A stretch of 64,000 nt of DNA from Compostibacter hankyongensis (lineage in GTDB: Bacteria; Bacteroidota; Bacteroidia; Chitinophagales; Chitinophagaceae): assembly GCF_039541075.1 (NCBI RefSeq), contig NZ_BAABFN010000007.1:62001-126000 (forward strand), written 5' to 3'. Positions 31,624 through 41,073 of this stretch are shown in pieces. The first letter of the stretch is position 1. Each line of letters starts with the position of its first letter. The position numbers were made by a program, and so were the translations under genes. Below the pieces are notes generated by a model. It did no database searches. It was not told where the DNA came from and was given only the letters and a program-made list of their open reading frames with translations.

Positions 31624-32802
31624 TCATTTAAAAGCGCTGATGCCGGTGATGTCCTGTCCGGTGATGAGCAGGTGGATATCGTGTGTGCCTTCGTAGGTGA
31701 TCACGCTTTCGAGGTTCATGAGGTGGCGCATGACGGGGTATTCGCCGGTGATGCCCATAGCGCCGAGGATCTGGCGCGCTTCGCGGGCCACCGCGAGGGC
31801 CATCTGGCAGGCGTTGCGCTTGGCCATGGAAATCTGGGCCGGGGTGACTTTCCCCTCGTTTTTCAGCACGCCCAGCCGCCAGTTCATCAGCTGCGCCTTG
31901 GTGATCTCGGTGATCATCTCGGCGAGCTTCTTCTGGACCAGCTGGAAGCCGGCGATGGGCCGGTCGAACTGGATGCGTTCACGGGCATAGCGCAGGGCCG
32001 CGTCATAGCAATCCATGGCCGCCCCGGTGACGCCCCAGGCGATGCCGTACCGGGCCGCATCCAGGCAGGAGAGGGGGCCTTTCAGACCGGATACGCCGGG
32101 CAATATATTTTCCCTGGGGACCTTTACCCGGTCAAATACCAGCTCGCCCGTAGCGCTGGTGCGCAGGCTCCATTTTCCCCGCGTCTCCGGCGTGGTAAAG
32201 CCCTCCATGCCCCGTTCCACAATCAGGCCGCGGATGTGGTCCTGCTCATCCTTGGCCCATACGAGGGCGATATCCGCGAAGGGGGCGTTGGATATCCACA
32301 TCTTGCTGCCCTGGAGAACGACATGATCTCCTGCAGCGGTAAACCGCGTAAGCATGCCGCCGGGGTTGGAGCCGAAATCGGGTTCGGTGAGCCCGAAGCA
32401 GCCCATGAGGGTGCCGGCAGCGAGCCGCGGCAGGTATTTCTGCTTCTGGGCCTCGCTGCCAAAGCTGAATATGGGATGCATAACCAGAGAGCCCTGCACG
32501 GAGGCGGTGGACCGGATGCCGGAATCGCCCCGCTCCAGCTCCTGCATGATGAGGCCGTAAGTCAGGTAATCCGCTCCGCTGCCTCCGTATTCCGGCGGCA
32601 GGGTAGGACCGAAGCAGCCCATCTCGGCCAGCCCTTTGAGGAGCTGGCGGGGAAACTCGGACCGCTGCGCGCTGGTTTCAATGATGGGGATGACCTCCCG
32701 GCTGACCCATTGACGGACGGTGCTGCGCACCAGCTTGTGCTCTTCGCCAAGCAGGTCATCCAGCTGGTAGTAGTCGGGCGACCGGAACTGATCCTTTGAC
32801 AT
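31624..32802 (-). CDS. Glutaryl-CoA dehydrogenase-like acyl-CoA dehydrogenase
   Basis: The 392-residue FAD enzyme has the complete acyl-CoA dehydrogenase layout: N-terminal helices, CFGLTEPDFGSNPGGM and GSKMWISNAPFADIALVWAK in the beta domain, FDRPIAGFQLVQKKLAEM, and the C-terminal YEGTHDIHLLITGQDITG with the catalytic Glu. The Arg-containing blocks (STASVQGSLVMHPI, DFGSNPGGM) fit the glutaryl-CoA dehydrogenase branch, which decarboxylates glutaryl-CoA to crotonyl-CoA in lysine and tryptophan breakdown. It stands alone and its 5' side carries the heptamer repeat at 32856. Confidence 0.88.
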   Translation of the reverse strand: MSKDQFRSPDYYQLDDLLGEEHKLVRSTVRQWVSREVIPIIETSAQRSEFPRQLLKGLAEMGCFGPTLPPEYGGSGADYLTYGLIMQELERGDSGIRSTASVQGSLVMHPIFSFGSEAQKQKYLPRLAAGTLMGCFGLTEPDFGSNPGGMLTRFTAAGDHVVLQGSKMWISNAPFADIALVWAKDEQDHIRGLIVERGMEGFTTPETRGKWSLRTSATGELVFDRVKVPRENILPGVSGLKGPLSCLDAARYGIAWGVTGAAMDCYDAALRYARERIQFDRPIAGFQLVQKKLAEMITEITKAQLMNWRLGVLKNEGKVTPAQISMAKRNACQMALAVAREARQILGAMGITGEYPVMRHLMNLESVITYEGTHDIHLLITGQDITGISAFK

Positions 32803-32855
32803 ATCGTCCTCCGCTTATCGGTGAGGAAACGAATATACGAAAACCCCTGATTAGA

Positions 32856-32968
32856 GGTGAAGGGTGAAAGGTAAAAGGTAAAAGGTGAAGGGTAAAAGGT
32901 AAAAGGTAAAAGGTAAAGGGTAAAGGGTAAAGGGTAAAGGGTAAAGGGTAAAGGGTAAAGGGTATGGG
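32856..32968 (+). repeat. Heptamer tandem repeat (GGTAAAR)n, about 16 units
   Basis: About 16 units of 7 bases, mostly GGTAAAG and GGTAAAA, run in tandem. The last seven units are nearly perfect. Related tracts lie at 38637-38720 (same strand) and, shorter, at 1504-1535 (other strand) and 55261-55275. The tract would encode a LYPLPFT-type peptide if translated, but it is intergenic. Confidence 0.9.
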
Positions 32969-33001
32969 ACATATTGCAGCGTCAAAAAAGCCGGAAAAAA
33001 A

Positions 33002-33032
33002 TTTGAAAACTAATTTCAAAAGAGTAAATTTG
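33002..33032 (+). promoter_or_regulatory. Promoter of susC1
   Basis: TTTG at 33002-33005, 19 bases, then TAAATTTG at 33025-33032, an excellent match to the Bacteroidota consensus. Transcription would start about 33039, inside the operator at 33036-33049. Confidence 0.75.
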
Positions 33033-33035
33033 TGT

Positions 33036-33049
33036 TGAATACGTATTCA
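33036..33049. promoter_or_regulatory. LacI-type operator O1 (susC1 promoter)
   Basis: TGAATACGTATTCA is a perfect 14-bp palindrome with a central CG, as typical for LacI-family operators. It starts four bases after the -7 box, so binding would block initiation. Confidence 0.8.
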
Positions 33050-33484
33050 TTATTCTATTTTTCGATTTTAGATTGTGCTGTACCGGCCGTGCAGCGGAAG
33101 GGGTAATCCGTTCAGTCTTTAACAGACAGACCGGAAACGCGCGACATTCCGTTACATGGAGTTTTGGTCCGGAGGTTTGATGAGCGCCGGCGACAAATGC
33201 ATTGCTTTCTTATGGGAATATCCCGACCCTGTCTTTCGGGATAGTTTTATCTATTGAATCCCTTATTATCCTTTTACGGATGCTGCGAAAGCAGTCATTG
33301 AAAATATGCGTTGTGCCGGACCATCGCCGGCAAAGGCAGGGCCGGTTTTCAGACCGGCAGGCCGGGATGATTGTTTTCAGTTCCGGAGCAGTCGTTCTCC
33401 GAAGGGCTTTCGCAGACAGTTTTTCTTCGGAAGAATTTCCGGAAGATCTTTCTCCGGGAAGGGAATGATCACGTGCTGTTGTGT

Positions 33485-33502
33485 TATGAATACGTATTCA
33501 TA
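33485..33502. promoter_or_regulatory. LacI-type operator O2 (susC1 leader)
   Basis: TATGAATACGTATTCATA is a perfect 18-bp palindrome containing the same 14-bp core as O1. It lies 451 bases downstream of O1 and 71 bases before the susC1 start. The flanking sequence on the right (ATTTTATTGTTTTTCG) resembles that of O1 (ATTCTATTTTTCG). Confidence 0.8.
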
Positions 33503-33572
33503 ATTTTATTGTTTTTCGCAGGCCGTTCCGATAAGAGCGGCATCTCATATAATACTCCAAAAATCCTCAATC

Positions 33573-36500
33573 ATGCACATTTCTACGACGATTTGTCTTC
33601 GAAGGATGGTGTGCGCGGGTCATCCCGGGCAATCCTTTTTCCGGCGGCTTTTGGCCGGATGCAGTATGACTGTGCTGCTGTTGCTGACGGTAGTACGCAG
33701 CGCCTATTCCTACGGGCTCCGCGATGGTGCCCCTCCCTTAGCGGCTGTTTCCGGAATGCAGAGCGCTTCTTTTGTCCTCTCCGGGGTGGTGGAAAACGAG
33801 AAGGGCGATCCCCTGGTAGGCGCCACGGTGGGCGTCAAGGGAACGGCCAACGGGACGAACACCGACATTAACGGCAAGTTTTTGCTGGAGGTTCCCCATG
33901 CATCCGATTCCCTGGTGGTCTCGTTCATCGGATACAAGACCCGCACGCTACTCATCGGCAACCGCAAGCATCTTACCATAAAGCTGATGCCGGATGTAGA
34001 GGGCAACAAGCTCAATGAAGTTCAGGTGGTAGGCTATGGTACCCAGAAAAAAGCCACCATGGTGGGCGCTATTTCTTCCGTATCGGTAAAGGACCTTCGT
34101 CAATTTTCCACCCCCTCCCTCACCAATGCGATCGGCGGTAAGCTTGCCGGGGTGCTCACCCGTCAGACCTCCGGCGAACCCGGGTACGATGCGGCAAAGG
34201 TATTTATCCGCGGGCAGGTATCCCAGGCGGGTGTCAACAAGCCGCTGATCATTATTGACGGCGTGGAGCGGGAGCTGCAGGACTATTGGACCACCCTCAA
34301 TATACAGGACATTGCCAGCTTCTCGGTACTCAAAGATGCCTCGGCCACGTCTGTTTACGGGAACCGGGGCGCCAACGGCGTGATCCTCATCACGACCAAA
34401 CAGGGGGAAGCCGGCAAGCCGGTGATCACCTTCCGGACGGAGACCGCCGAGGTGACCCCGCTGCGGATACCCGATTACATCAACGGATACCAGTATGCCA
34501 ACCTGGTAAACGAAGCATTGAAGAACGTAGGCCAGCCTCCTAAATATTCCCCCGCCGAAATTCAGAAATATAAGGATGGAACCGATCCGTACCTGTATCC
34601 CAACGTAGACTGGGAAGCGCTTGTTTTGAGAAAACATACCAAGCAGTCGATCAACAACCTGGGGATCTCCGGAGGATCGGAGCGCGTAAAATATTATGCC
34701 AACCTGGGATATACGCTTCAACAGGGGATCTACAACGAAGATCCCAAGGTGCCTTACCCCACGAACGCCGCCCTGAAAAGATATAATCTCCGGGCCAACC
34801 TGGATTTTCAGCTTTCCCGGCGTTTCTCACTGTCCCTGGATATGGCCGGCATTATCTCTACCGCGAATTTCCCCGGAAGGAGTGCGGGACAGATCTTCCA
34901 GGCCCTGATGTTTACCCCGCCGAATGCTTATCCGGTCGTTAATCCGGATGGCTCCAGCCCCGGCGGGTTTGGTAACATACAGCTCAACCCGTATGCTGTG
35001 ATCACACAGACAGGCTATACCAAGCAGTATTATTCCACCCTGATGAATAACCTCTCGGCCAAATGGGACCTGTCCTATCTTACCAAAGGGCTTTCGGTCA
35101 CCGGGCTGATTGCTTATGATGTGGTGGATATTACCCAGAATGTGCGGCAAAAGACCCCGGAGCTATATAGCTATACCCGCAACACTTCCGGGGAAGATGT
35201 ATACACCATCGTATCGACGGAGACGCCGCTTGGATTTTACCTGCTGAACGAAAATTATAAAACGGTTTATTATCAGGGCGCCGTTCACTATGAACGTGCT
35301 TTTGCCCGGCATAACCTGACCGGTCTTTTAGCGGCGGAAAGACGCGAATTCACCAACGTCGACGCCGGCAGCTCCGTGGCCAACATTCCCCAGCGGAGAC
35401 AAGGGATCATCGGACGGGTCACCTACAATTACGATACCCGGTATATGCTGGAGGTGAATGCCGCCTATAACGGCTCGGAGAATTTTCCCAAAGGGAAACG
35501 TTACGGACTCTTTCCCTCCGTGGGCGCAGGATGGCTTGTCTCGAACGAGAAATTCTGGCATATTCCCTTCGTCAGCACCCTGAAGCTCAGGGGGAGCTAT
35601 GGACTGGTCGGCAACGACCAGATCGGGGGAGACCGTTTCCTGTATCTGTCGACGTTCAACAAATCTGCACCGGGGTATACTTTCGGGATCAATCAGAACA
35701 TCGATCCGGGGGGTAAAAGCGAAGCCCGGATCGGCAACGCAGACCTGACCTGGGAGCGGGCGTATAAAGCGAACCTGGGGTTTGACCTTGAGCTGATGGA
35801 TGGGAAATTCACGCTGACCGCCGACGTTTTTCACGAACGTCGTGAAGGCCAGCTGTTATCCCGGGCCTCGGTACCCGATTATGCCGGATATCCCGGCGGA
35901 ACGCTGCCCTATGCGAACATCGGCATCACTACCAATAAAGGGATCGACGGAAGTCTGCAGTTCAGGAACACGACCCAGGGCGGATTTTATTATTCGTTCA
36001 ACGGCACCTTCACCTTTGCCAAAAATAACATTGTGGAAAATGATGCCCCGCCGGCGCTCTATCCCTGGCAGGAGCTGAGGGATCATGTGATCGGCGCCAA
36101 CCTCGGTTATGTGGGTATCGGATTTTTTGAGGATCAGAAAGATATCGACAACAGTCCCAGCCAGGCTTTTCTGCAATCCGTCACCCGCCCGGGAGATGCC
36201 AAGTACAAGGATATTAACGGGGACGGACGTATTACCGATGCCGACAGGACGGTGATCGGTACTTACGGATCTGAACCGCAGATCATGTATGGTCTGGGCG
36301 CCACCGTGGCCTGGAAAGGATTTGACGCCTCCGTTTTCTTTAACGGCGCCGCCCGCCGAGATTATTTCTACTCTTCGGGAGACCAGGCCTATACGGCATG
36401 GATATTTTCCGGAGGGGTGGGAACCTATAATGTGCTCAGGGATATCTATGACCAGCGCTGGGTGCCCGGCGCAGACAACAGCCATGCCAAGTTCCCGGCG

Positions 36501-36770
36501 GTGCGGGGCGTCAGCACCAACAACTATATCGGGTCCACGGTCTGGCAGCGGGGCGGGGATTTTCTCAGGATCAAAAATGCCGAGATCGGCTATACCCTTC
36601 CCGAGGTTTGGGTGAAAAGGCTGAAGCTGCGGACCCTGCGCATCTTTATCCAGGGAACCAACCTCGCCACCTGGGATAAGATCAAGGTGGTGGATCCCGA
36701 ATCGAACTTCAGCACCGGCGCCTACCCGCTGACCAAGACTTACAATTTCGGCCTGGAAACAAGTTTTTAA
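33573..36770 (+). CDS. SusC/RagA-type TonB-dependent receptor 1
   Basis: The 1065-residue outer-membrane importer has a long n-region, a signal segment (MTVLLLLTVVRSAYS), a CarboxypepD-regulatory-like domain (residues about 65-150; SGVVENEKGDPLVGATV), a TonB box region (NEVQVVGYGTQKKATMVG), the plug (DVLRR-like DIASFSVLKDASATSVYG) and a barrel ending in YNFGLETSF. It acts with SusD1, which caps it, to bring glycan fragments into the periplasm. ATG 33573 is used, but ATG 33606 or 33666 would also leave a signal peptide. Control is by the LacI operators at 33036 and 33487. Confidence 0.95.
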   Translation: MHISTTICLRRMVCAGHPGQSFFRRLLAGCSMTVLLLLTVVRSAYSYGLRDGAPPLAAVSGMQSASFVLSGVVENEKGDPLVGATVGVKGTANGTNTDINGKFLLEVPHASDSLVVSFIGYKTRTLLIGNRKHLTIKLMPDVEGNKLNEVQVVGYGTQKKATMVGAISSVSVKDLRQFSTPSLTNAIGGKLAGVLTRQTSGEPGYDAAKVFIRGQVSQAGVNKPLIIIDGVERELQDYWTTLNIQDIASFSVLKDASATSVYGNRGANGVILITTKQGEAGKPVITFRTETAEVTPLRIPDYINGYQYANLVNEALKNVGQPPKYSPAEIQKYKDGTDPYLYPNVDWEALVLRKHTKQSINNLGISGGSERVKYYANLGYTLQQGIYNEDPKVPYPTNAALKRYNLRANLDFQLSRRFSLSLDMAGIISTANFPGRSAGQIFQALMFTPPNAYPVVNPDGSSPGGFGNIQLNPYAVITQTGYTKQYYSTLMNNLSAKWDLSYLTKGLSVTGLIAYDVVDITQNVRQKTPELYSYTRNTSGEDVYTIVSTETPLGFYLLNENYKTVYYQGAVHYERAFARHNLTGLLAAERREFTNVDAGSSVANIPQRRQGIIGRVTYNYDTRYMLEVNAAYNGSENFPKGKRYGLFPSVGAGWLVSNEKFWHIPFVSTLKLRGSYGLVGNDQIGGDRFLYLSTFNKSAPGYTFGINQNIDPGGKSEARIGNADLTWERAYKANLGFDLELMDGKFTLTADVFHERREGQLLSRASVPDYAGYPGGTLPYANIGITTNKGIDGSLQFRNTTQGGFYYSFNGTFTFAKNNIVENDAPPALYPWQELRDHVIGANLGYVGIGFFEDQKDIDNSPSQAFLQSVTRPGDAKYKDINGDGRITDADRTVIGTYGSEPQIMYGLGATVAWKGFDASVFFNGAARRDYFYSSGDQAYTAWIFSGGVGTYNVLRDIYDQRWVPGADNSHAKFPAVRGVSTNNYIGSTVWQRGGDFLRIKNAEIGYTLPEVWVKRLKLRTLRIFIQGTNLATWDKIKVVDPESNFSTGAYPLTKTYNFGLETSF

Positions 36771-36789
36771 GCCCTCTAAAGACATTTTT

Positions 36790-38637
36790 ATGAAATTGAT
36801 TTCTTTTCTTCTTCTATGCCTGCTGGTCATGGGATTGACGGCCTGCAAGAAGGACTTCCTCGATAAGACCCCCGACGGGGATCTCACTTCGGATCAGGTA
36901 TTTACCAACCCAACCTATGCCGAGCAATATCTGACCAATATCTATACCCATCTGCCCCGGGAGCTGTCCCTGGTAGATAATCCGGGAGCAGGGGAGTCTC
37001 CCAGCAACGTCTTTACGGCTGCCTCCGATGAAATGGAAATGTCCTATGATCCCAATTTTGCCAACAACATCAATGCGGGTAACTGGAGCCCTACTTCCTA
37101 TGTGCAGGATATCTGGTCGCAATGCTATATCGGTATCCGCAAGGCTAACCTGTTTCTGGAAAACATCGGAAAGCTGCCGGTGTCGTCGCTGGCGCCCGAA
37201 AGCAAGATCCGGAGATGGCGGGGGGAAGCGATCTTTCTCCGCGCTTTCTATCATTTTCTGCTGGTCCGCGTCTATGGTCCCGTACCGGTCATTGACAAAA
37301 CCATCAGCCTGGATGCGGACTATCTGGCCTATAGGCGGATGCCGATCGACCAGTGTGTAGACTTTATCGCTGCCCAGTGCGATTCCGCAGCGCTTTTGCT
37401 GGATCCGCGCATCACTGCGGCCAATGACTACGGCCGGCCGGACAAGACGACTGCCCTGGCCCTGAAAGCAAGGGTGTTGCTTTATATGGCCAGTCCCCTC
37501 TGGAACGGCGGTACCACGCTGAAGGACAAGGACGGCCTCGATTTGTTTCCCGCCCCCGATGCCTCCAGGTGGCAGACGGCTGCCGATGCCGCCAGGGCCT
37601 GCATCGATCAGGCTGAATCGGTGGGACATAAGCTATACCGTTCGGCCACCAATGATCCCGAGCTGAACTATGCCGAGATCTTCTATAATAATTTTAACGA
37701 CGAGGTATTTTTTACCCGGGATGATCCCGGGTATAACAATATCGACGCTTACAGCGAACCCCGGGGGATGGCGGGCGCCTTCTGGCCGCTGCAATCGCCG
37801 ACCCAGGATATGGTGGACGCTTATGAAATGGCAGACGGAACCCGTCCCATTCTCGGATATAATGCCGACATGACGCCCGTTATCAACCCCTTGTCCGGTT
37901 ACCGCGAAACCGGTCAGGCCGCTGTGGAAACCAAGGATTATGTGGCGGGCACCCGCAACATGTATGTCGGCCGGGAACCGCGTTTTTATGCGAGCATCAT
38001 GTTTACCGGCCAGAAATACAAGTGGTCGGCGCCGCAGAACAGGACCACCCCGCTGGAGTTCTGGAAGCTGGGTCTCGACGGGCGGCCTATCGCGAGCGGG
38101 GATAATTACAGCAAGACCGGTTATCTGTTGAAAAAGCTGACCAATCCCGCTTTTGTCATGTCGCCCAAGGCCGATCCTATCCGCGTGTGGATATTCTTCC
38201 GGCTGGGCGAGCAGTACCTGAATTATGCGGAGGCATTGAATGAGGCGCAGGGTCCGGTTGCCGATGTGTATAAATATGTAAACCTCATCCGGGACCGGGC
38301 CGGTCTGCCCGGTCTTCCGCCCGGTCTTTCGAAAGACGCCATGCGCGACGCCATTCATCATGAAAGGAGGATCGAGCTGGCTTTCGAGACGCACCGGTAT
38401 TTCGATACGCGGCGGTGGATGACCGCGGCGTCCATAGACGATAAGAATATCTATGGACTGGACGTCAACGGAGTGGTGAGCGCCGACCCGCTGGTTCCTT
38501 ACAACATTACGAGCGATGCATTTTACAAGCGGACGGTGCTGGAGAAGCGCGTGTTCGATACCAAGGATTATTACTGGCCGGTTCCGCAGCGTGAAATAGA
38601 AAAGAATCCGAAGCTGGTCCAGAATCCCGGGTGGTGA
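36790..38637 (+). CDS. SusD/RagB-type glycan-binding lipoprotein 1
   Basis: The 615-residue lipoprotein starts with LLLCLLVMGLTAC and the typical KKDFLDKTPDGDLTSDQVF. Helical TPR-like segments follow (CYIGIRKANLFLENI; EAIFLRAFYHFLLVRVYGPVPVI) and the family C-terminus ends in PVPQREIEKNPKLVQNPGW. SusD proteins are surface-exposed and hand glycans to SusC. It follows susC1 after 19 bases, so the two form one unit. The heptamer repeat starts directly after its stop codon. Confidence 0.96.
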   Translation: MKLISFLLLCLLVMGLTACKKDFLDKTPDGDLTSDQVFTNPTYAEQYLTNIYTHLPRELSLVDNPGAGESPSNVFTAASDEMEMSYDPNFANNINAGNWSPTSYVQDIWSQCYIGIRKANLFLENIGKLPVSSLAPESKIRRWRGEAIFLRAFYHFLLVRVYGPVPVIDKTISLDADYLAYRRMPIDQCVDFIAAQCDSAALLLDPRITAANDYGRPDKTTALALKARVLLYMASPLWNGGTTLKDKDGLDLFPAPDASRWQTAADAARACIDQAESVGHKLYRSATNDPELNYAEIFYNNFNDEVFFTRDDPGYNNIDAYSEPRGMAGAFWPLQSPTQDMVDAYEMADGTRPILGYNADMTPVINPLSGYRETGQAAVETKDYVAGTRNMYVGREPRFYASIMFTGQKYKWSAPQNRTTPLEFWKLGLDGRPIASGDNYSKTGYLLKKLTNPAFVMSPKADPIRVWIFFRLGEQYLNYAEALNEAQGPVADVYKYVNLIRDRAGLPGLPPGLSKDAMRDAIHHERRIELAFETHRYFDTRRWMTAASIDDKNIYGLDVNGVVSADPLVPYNITSDAFYKRTVLEKRVFDTKDYYWPVPQREIEKNPKLVQNPGW

Positions 38638-38720
38638 GGTAGGGGTAAAAGGTAAAAGGCTAAAGGCTAAAGGCTAAAGGTAAAAGGTTAAAGGTTAAAG
38701 GCGAAAGTTAAAGGGTAGGT
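38637..38720 (+). repeat. Heptamer tandem repeat (GGYTAAA)n after susD1
   Basis: About ten units of seven bases (GGTAAAA, GGCTAAA, GGTTAAA) follow the susD1 stop codon. The family is the same as at 32856-32968, so the two tracts bracket the susC1-susD1 unit on both sides. Confidence 0.85.
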
Positions 38721-38755
38721 CAACAAATATATTTCCGAGTGTTTTTGGGAAATGA

Positions 38756-38782
38756 TACATTTGAGCGATGGTTACGTATTCA
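38756..38782 (+). promoter_or_regulatory. Promoter and operator O3 of the lacI gene
   Basis: TACATTTG (38756-38763) is a -7 box. The operator TGGTTACGTATTCA (38769-38782) has a perfect right half (CGTATTCA) and a weaker left half, so it would be a lower-affinity autoregulatory site. No -33 element at the ideal distance. Confidence 0.6.
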
Positions 38783-38800
38783 TTCTAATGAGACTTTGCC

Positions 38801-39862
38801 GTGGATAAAAAAACAAAAAAGAGAAATTATACTTCCAAAGAAGTCGCCGAAATGGCCGGTGTCTCACAGTCCACCGTCTCCCGCGTTTTCGCGGGCGGCG
38901 CCAACGTTTCCGAAAAAAAGCGGAAGAAGATACTCGAAGTCGCGGACCGGCTGAATTATATGCCGAATGCGCATGCAAGGAGTCTCATTACCCGCAAAAG
39001 CATGATGATCGGTATCGTGATGCGCAACATGCGTAATCCCTTTTATTCGGAGGTGCTGGAGATCTTTCATAACCGCTTGTCGGCGCTTGGCTATCACCTG
39101 ATCTTTATCAATTCGAACAATGAAGAAATTCAGGAGTCGGAAATCACACAGCTGCTTGAATACAGCGTTGACGGCGTCATCATCACCGATGCGCTTTTAT
39201 CCTCTCCGGCTTCCGACCGGCTGAAGCGTTACGGGATTGCCGTGGTGCTGTTTAACCGCTATACCGAACATCTGGCCTCCAGCGCCGTGTTCTGCGACAA
39301 TTACCTGGCCGCCAAGCAGATTGCCGCCTACCTCGTCGACATCGGTCACCGGTCATTTGCCTTTATTTCCGGTCCCTCCGATACTTCCACGACCATCGAC
39401 CGGCTCAGGGGCTTTCGCGAGGTGCTGGATAAAAGAAGAATCGGGAAATTCGTTATCGAGCCGGGGAGCTATACCTACGAAAGCGGTTTCCGGTCGGCAC
39501 AGGAGCTGCTGACCAAAAATACGGGCATAGACTGCATCTTCTGCGGAAACGATATCATTGCGCTCGGCGTAATGGATGCCCTGCGGGTGATCGGCTTCAA
39601 GATTCCGAAGGATATTTCCGTTATCGGCTTCGACAACATCCGCATGGGCGCCTGGGCCTCTTATAGCCTGACCACCTGGGAACAGCCCGTGGAGGATATG
39701 GTGGACGCCACCGTGAAGGTGCTGCTCCGGGAAATCAAGGATAAGACGCTTCCTCCCCAGGTGATCACGATGAAAGGACGGCTGATCGTACGCAACTCCG
39801 TACGGCCGGCGATCCAGGATGTCAAACCGCGTACCCGCGGACGCCAAACCGGTAAGAAATGA
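38801..39862 (+). CDS. LacI-family regulator of the polysaccharide locus
   Basis: The 353-residue protein has a LacI helix-turn-helix (SKEVAEMAGVSQSTVSRVF), a hinge with NYMPNAHARSL whose Leu should insert at the operator's central CG, and a periplasmic-binding-protein-like sensor domain (SMMIGIVMRNMRNPFYSEVL; DCIFCGNDIIALGVMDALR). The start is a GTG at 38801, since the ATG at 38788 is out of frame. Sites of its likely operator stand before susC1, before this gene and before susC2. The inducer is probably a sugar from the imported glycan. It overlaps the GH172 gene by four bases (ATGA). Confidence 0.93.
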   Translation: MDKKTKKRNYTSKEVAEMAGVSQSTVSRVFAGGANVSEKKRKKILEVADRLNYMPNAHARSLITRKSMMIGIVMRNMRNPFYSEVLEIFHNRLSALGYHLIFINSNNEEIQESEITQLLEYSVDGVIITDALLSSPASDRLKRYGIAVVLFNRYTEHLASSAVFCDNYLAAKQIAAYLVDIGHRSFAFISGPSDTSTTIDRLRGFREVLDKRRIGKFVIEPGSYTYESGFRSAQELLTKNTGIDCIFCGNDIIALGVMDALRVIGFKIPKDISVIGFDNIRMGAWASYSLTTWEQPVEDMVDATVKVLLREIKDKTLPPQVITMKGRLIVRNSVRPAIQDVKPRTRGRQTGKK

Positions 39863-41073
39863 TGAAGAAAAAAAATGCGATCGGATATTGGGCTGTGCTC
39901 CTGCTGCTGTGCTGCCCGCTTTACTCCGGGGCCCAGGAGCTTTTCGAGGTACCCAGGGATGCCTCCACCCGTTGGGTCAGCTTCGAGAACCTGTCCGGCG
40001 CAAAGGGGGCAGCCGCCCTGAAAAACCAGGGCGCCAAAGGCGATGCCAGCCGGTGGATCAAGGCGGGCGACAGCGTAGTGATCCTCGATTATACGGGCTG
40101 CGGCGTCATCCGGCGCATCTGGATGACCTTTATCGACAGAAGCCCCGAAGCGCTCCGGTCTATCCGGCTGGATATTTACTGGGACGGGGCCGGCAAACCG
40201 GCCGTATCGGTTCCCGTGGGCGATTTCTTCGGCATAGGGCTCGGACGCACCGCTGCTTTTCAGAGCGCGCTGTTCAGCAACCCGGAAGGGAAGTCGTTTA
40301 ACTGTTATATCCCCATGCCCTTTAAGACCCGTGCCAGAATGGTTTTCGTGAACCAGTCGCAGAAAGACGAGCTGCTTTTTTACGATGTGGATATGACCGT
40401 GTCGGAAAAGCCTGCCGAGGACCTGACTTATTTTCACGCTTACTGGAGCGATAACGAGGGTATTGGGCTGGGAGAGGACTTTGAGATCCTTCCCCGGGTC
40501 CGGGGCCGTGGAAGGTTCCTGGGATGCAACATAAGCGTCCGCACGGATTCCGTGTACCGGGACACCTGGTTCGGGGAGGGAGAAGTAAAGATATATCTGG
40601 ACGGAGACGGCAGTCATCCTACGCTGGCGGGGACGGGAACGGAAGACTACCTGGGTTCGGCGTGGAGCCTGGGTCCTTTCAGCCAGCTTTACCAGGGCGC
40701 ACCTGTCGTGGACAAGCAGAAAGGACAATATGCATTCTACCGCTATCATGTGCCTGACCCCGTTTATTTTCAGCGCGATTGCCGGGTTACCATCCAGCAG
40801 ATGGGTGGGGGAGGGCGGAATGTGATCCGGTCTATTGTCCGTGCCGGCGGAAAGGTCAGGCCGGTGAGCGTGATGACTGCTGCGGGGCTTGTACGGCTGC
40901 TGGATACAACAGGATATCCGGGTCTTTTTGAAGAAGCGTTCCCCGCCGATGACTGGGTCAATTTCTACCGCATCGATCATTATGCGGCGACCGCCTATTT
41001 TTACCTCGATACGCCGGACGCTGCGCTGCCCCCGCTGGCTCCGCTTTCCCGGCGGCTGAAGTATATCCGGTAA
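39859..41073 (+). CDS. DUF2961 (GH172-type) secreted glycosidase
   Basis: The 404-residue protein has a signal peptide (AVLLLLCCPLYSGA, then QE) and the DUF2961 fold: VSFENLSGAKGAAALKNQGAKG at the front, DYTGCGVIRRIWMTF, VPVGDFFGIG and the conserved GTGTEDYLGSAW near residue 258, whose Glu is a catalytic candidate. Characterised family members are alpha-fructofuranosidases (difructose dianhydride I) and D-arabinofuranosidases. A furanosidase role is therefore likely, but which sugar is unknown. The ATG overlaps the lacI stop. The last codons belong to the first unit of the 34-bp tandem repeat downstream. Confidence 0.85.
   Translation: MMKKKNAIGYWAVLLLLCCPLYSGAQELFEVPRDASTRWVSFENLSGAKGAAALKNQGAKGDASRWIKAGDSVVILDYTGCGVIRRIWMTFIDRSPEALRSIRLDIYWDGAGKPAVSVPVGDFFGIGLGRTAAFQSALFSNPEGKSFNCYIPMPFKTRARMVFVNQSQKDELLFYDVDMTVSEKPAEDLTYFHAYWSDNEGIGLGEDFEILPRVRGRGRFLGCNISVRTDSVYRDTWFGEGEVKIYLDGDGSHPTLAGTGTEDYLGSAWSLGPFSQLYQGAPVVDKQKGQYAFYRYHVPDPVYFQRDCRVTIQQMGGGGRNVIRSIVRAGGKVRPVSVMTAAGLVRLLDTTGYPGLFEEAFPADDWVNFYRIDHYAATAYFYLDTPDAALPPLAPLSRRLKYIR

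Larger units (their letters stand above)
32803..33572. other. Regulatory intergenic region and long leader of susC1
   Basis: These 770 bases hold the heptamer tract (32856-32968), the susC1 promoter (33002-33032), two LacI-type operators (33036-33049 and 33485-33502) and a leader of about 530 bases. In the leader, ATCCCGA and TCGGGAT (33220-33242) form a 7-bp hairpin followed by AGTTTTATC, a possible attenuator. No gene in the leader is convincing. Confidence 0.6.

Noticed and set aside
32756..33019. A minus-strand open frame over the heptamer tract, encoding a LYPLPFT-type repeat peptide
   Set aside because: It is a direct translation of low-complexity heptamers, overlaps the start of the dehydrogenase gene and its promoter zone, and has no coding signal.
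33202..33468. An 88-codon plus-strand frame in the susC1 leader
   Set aside because: No recognisable domain or good start, and it ends before operator O2. It is kept only as part of the leader.
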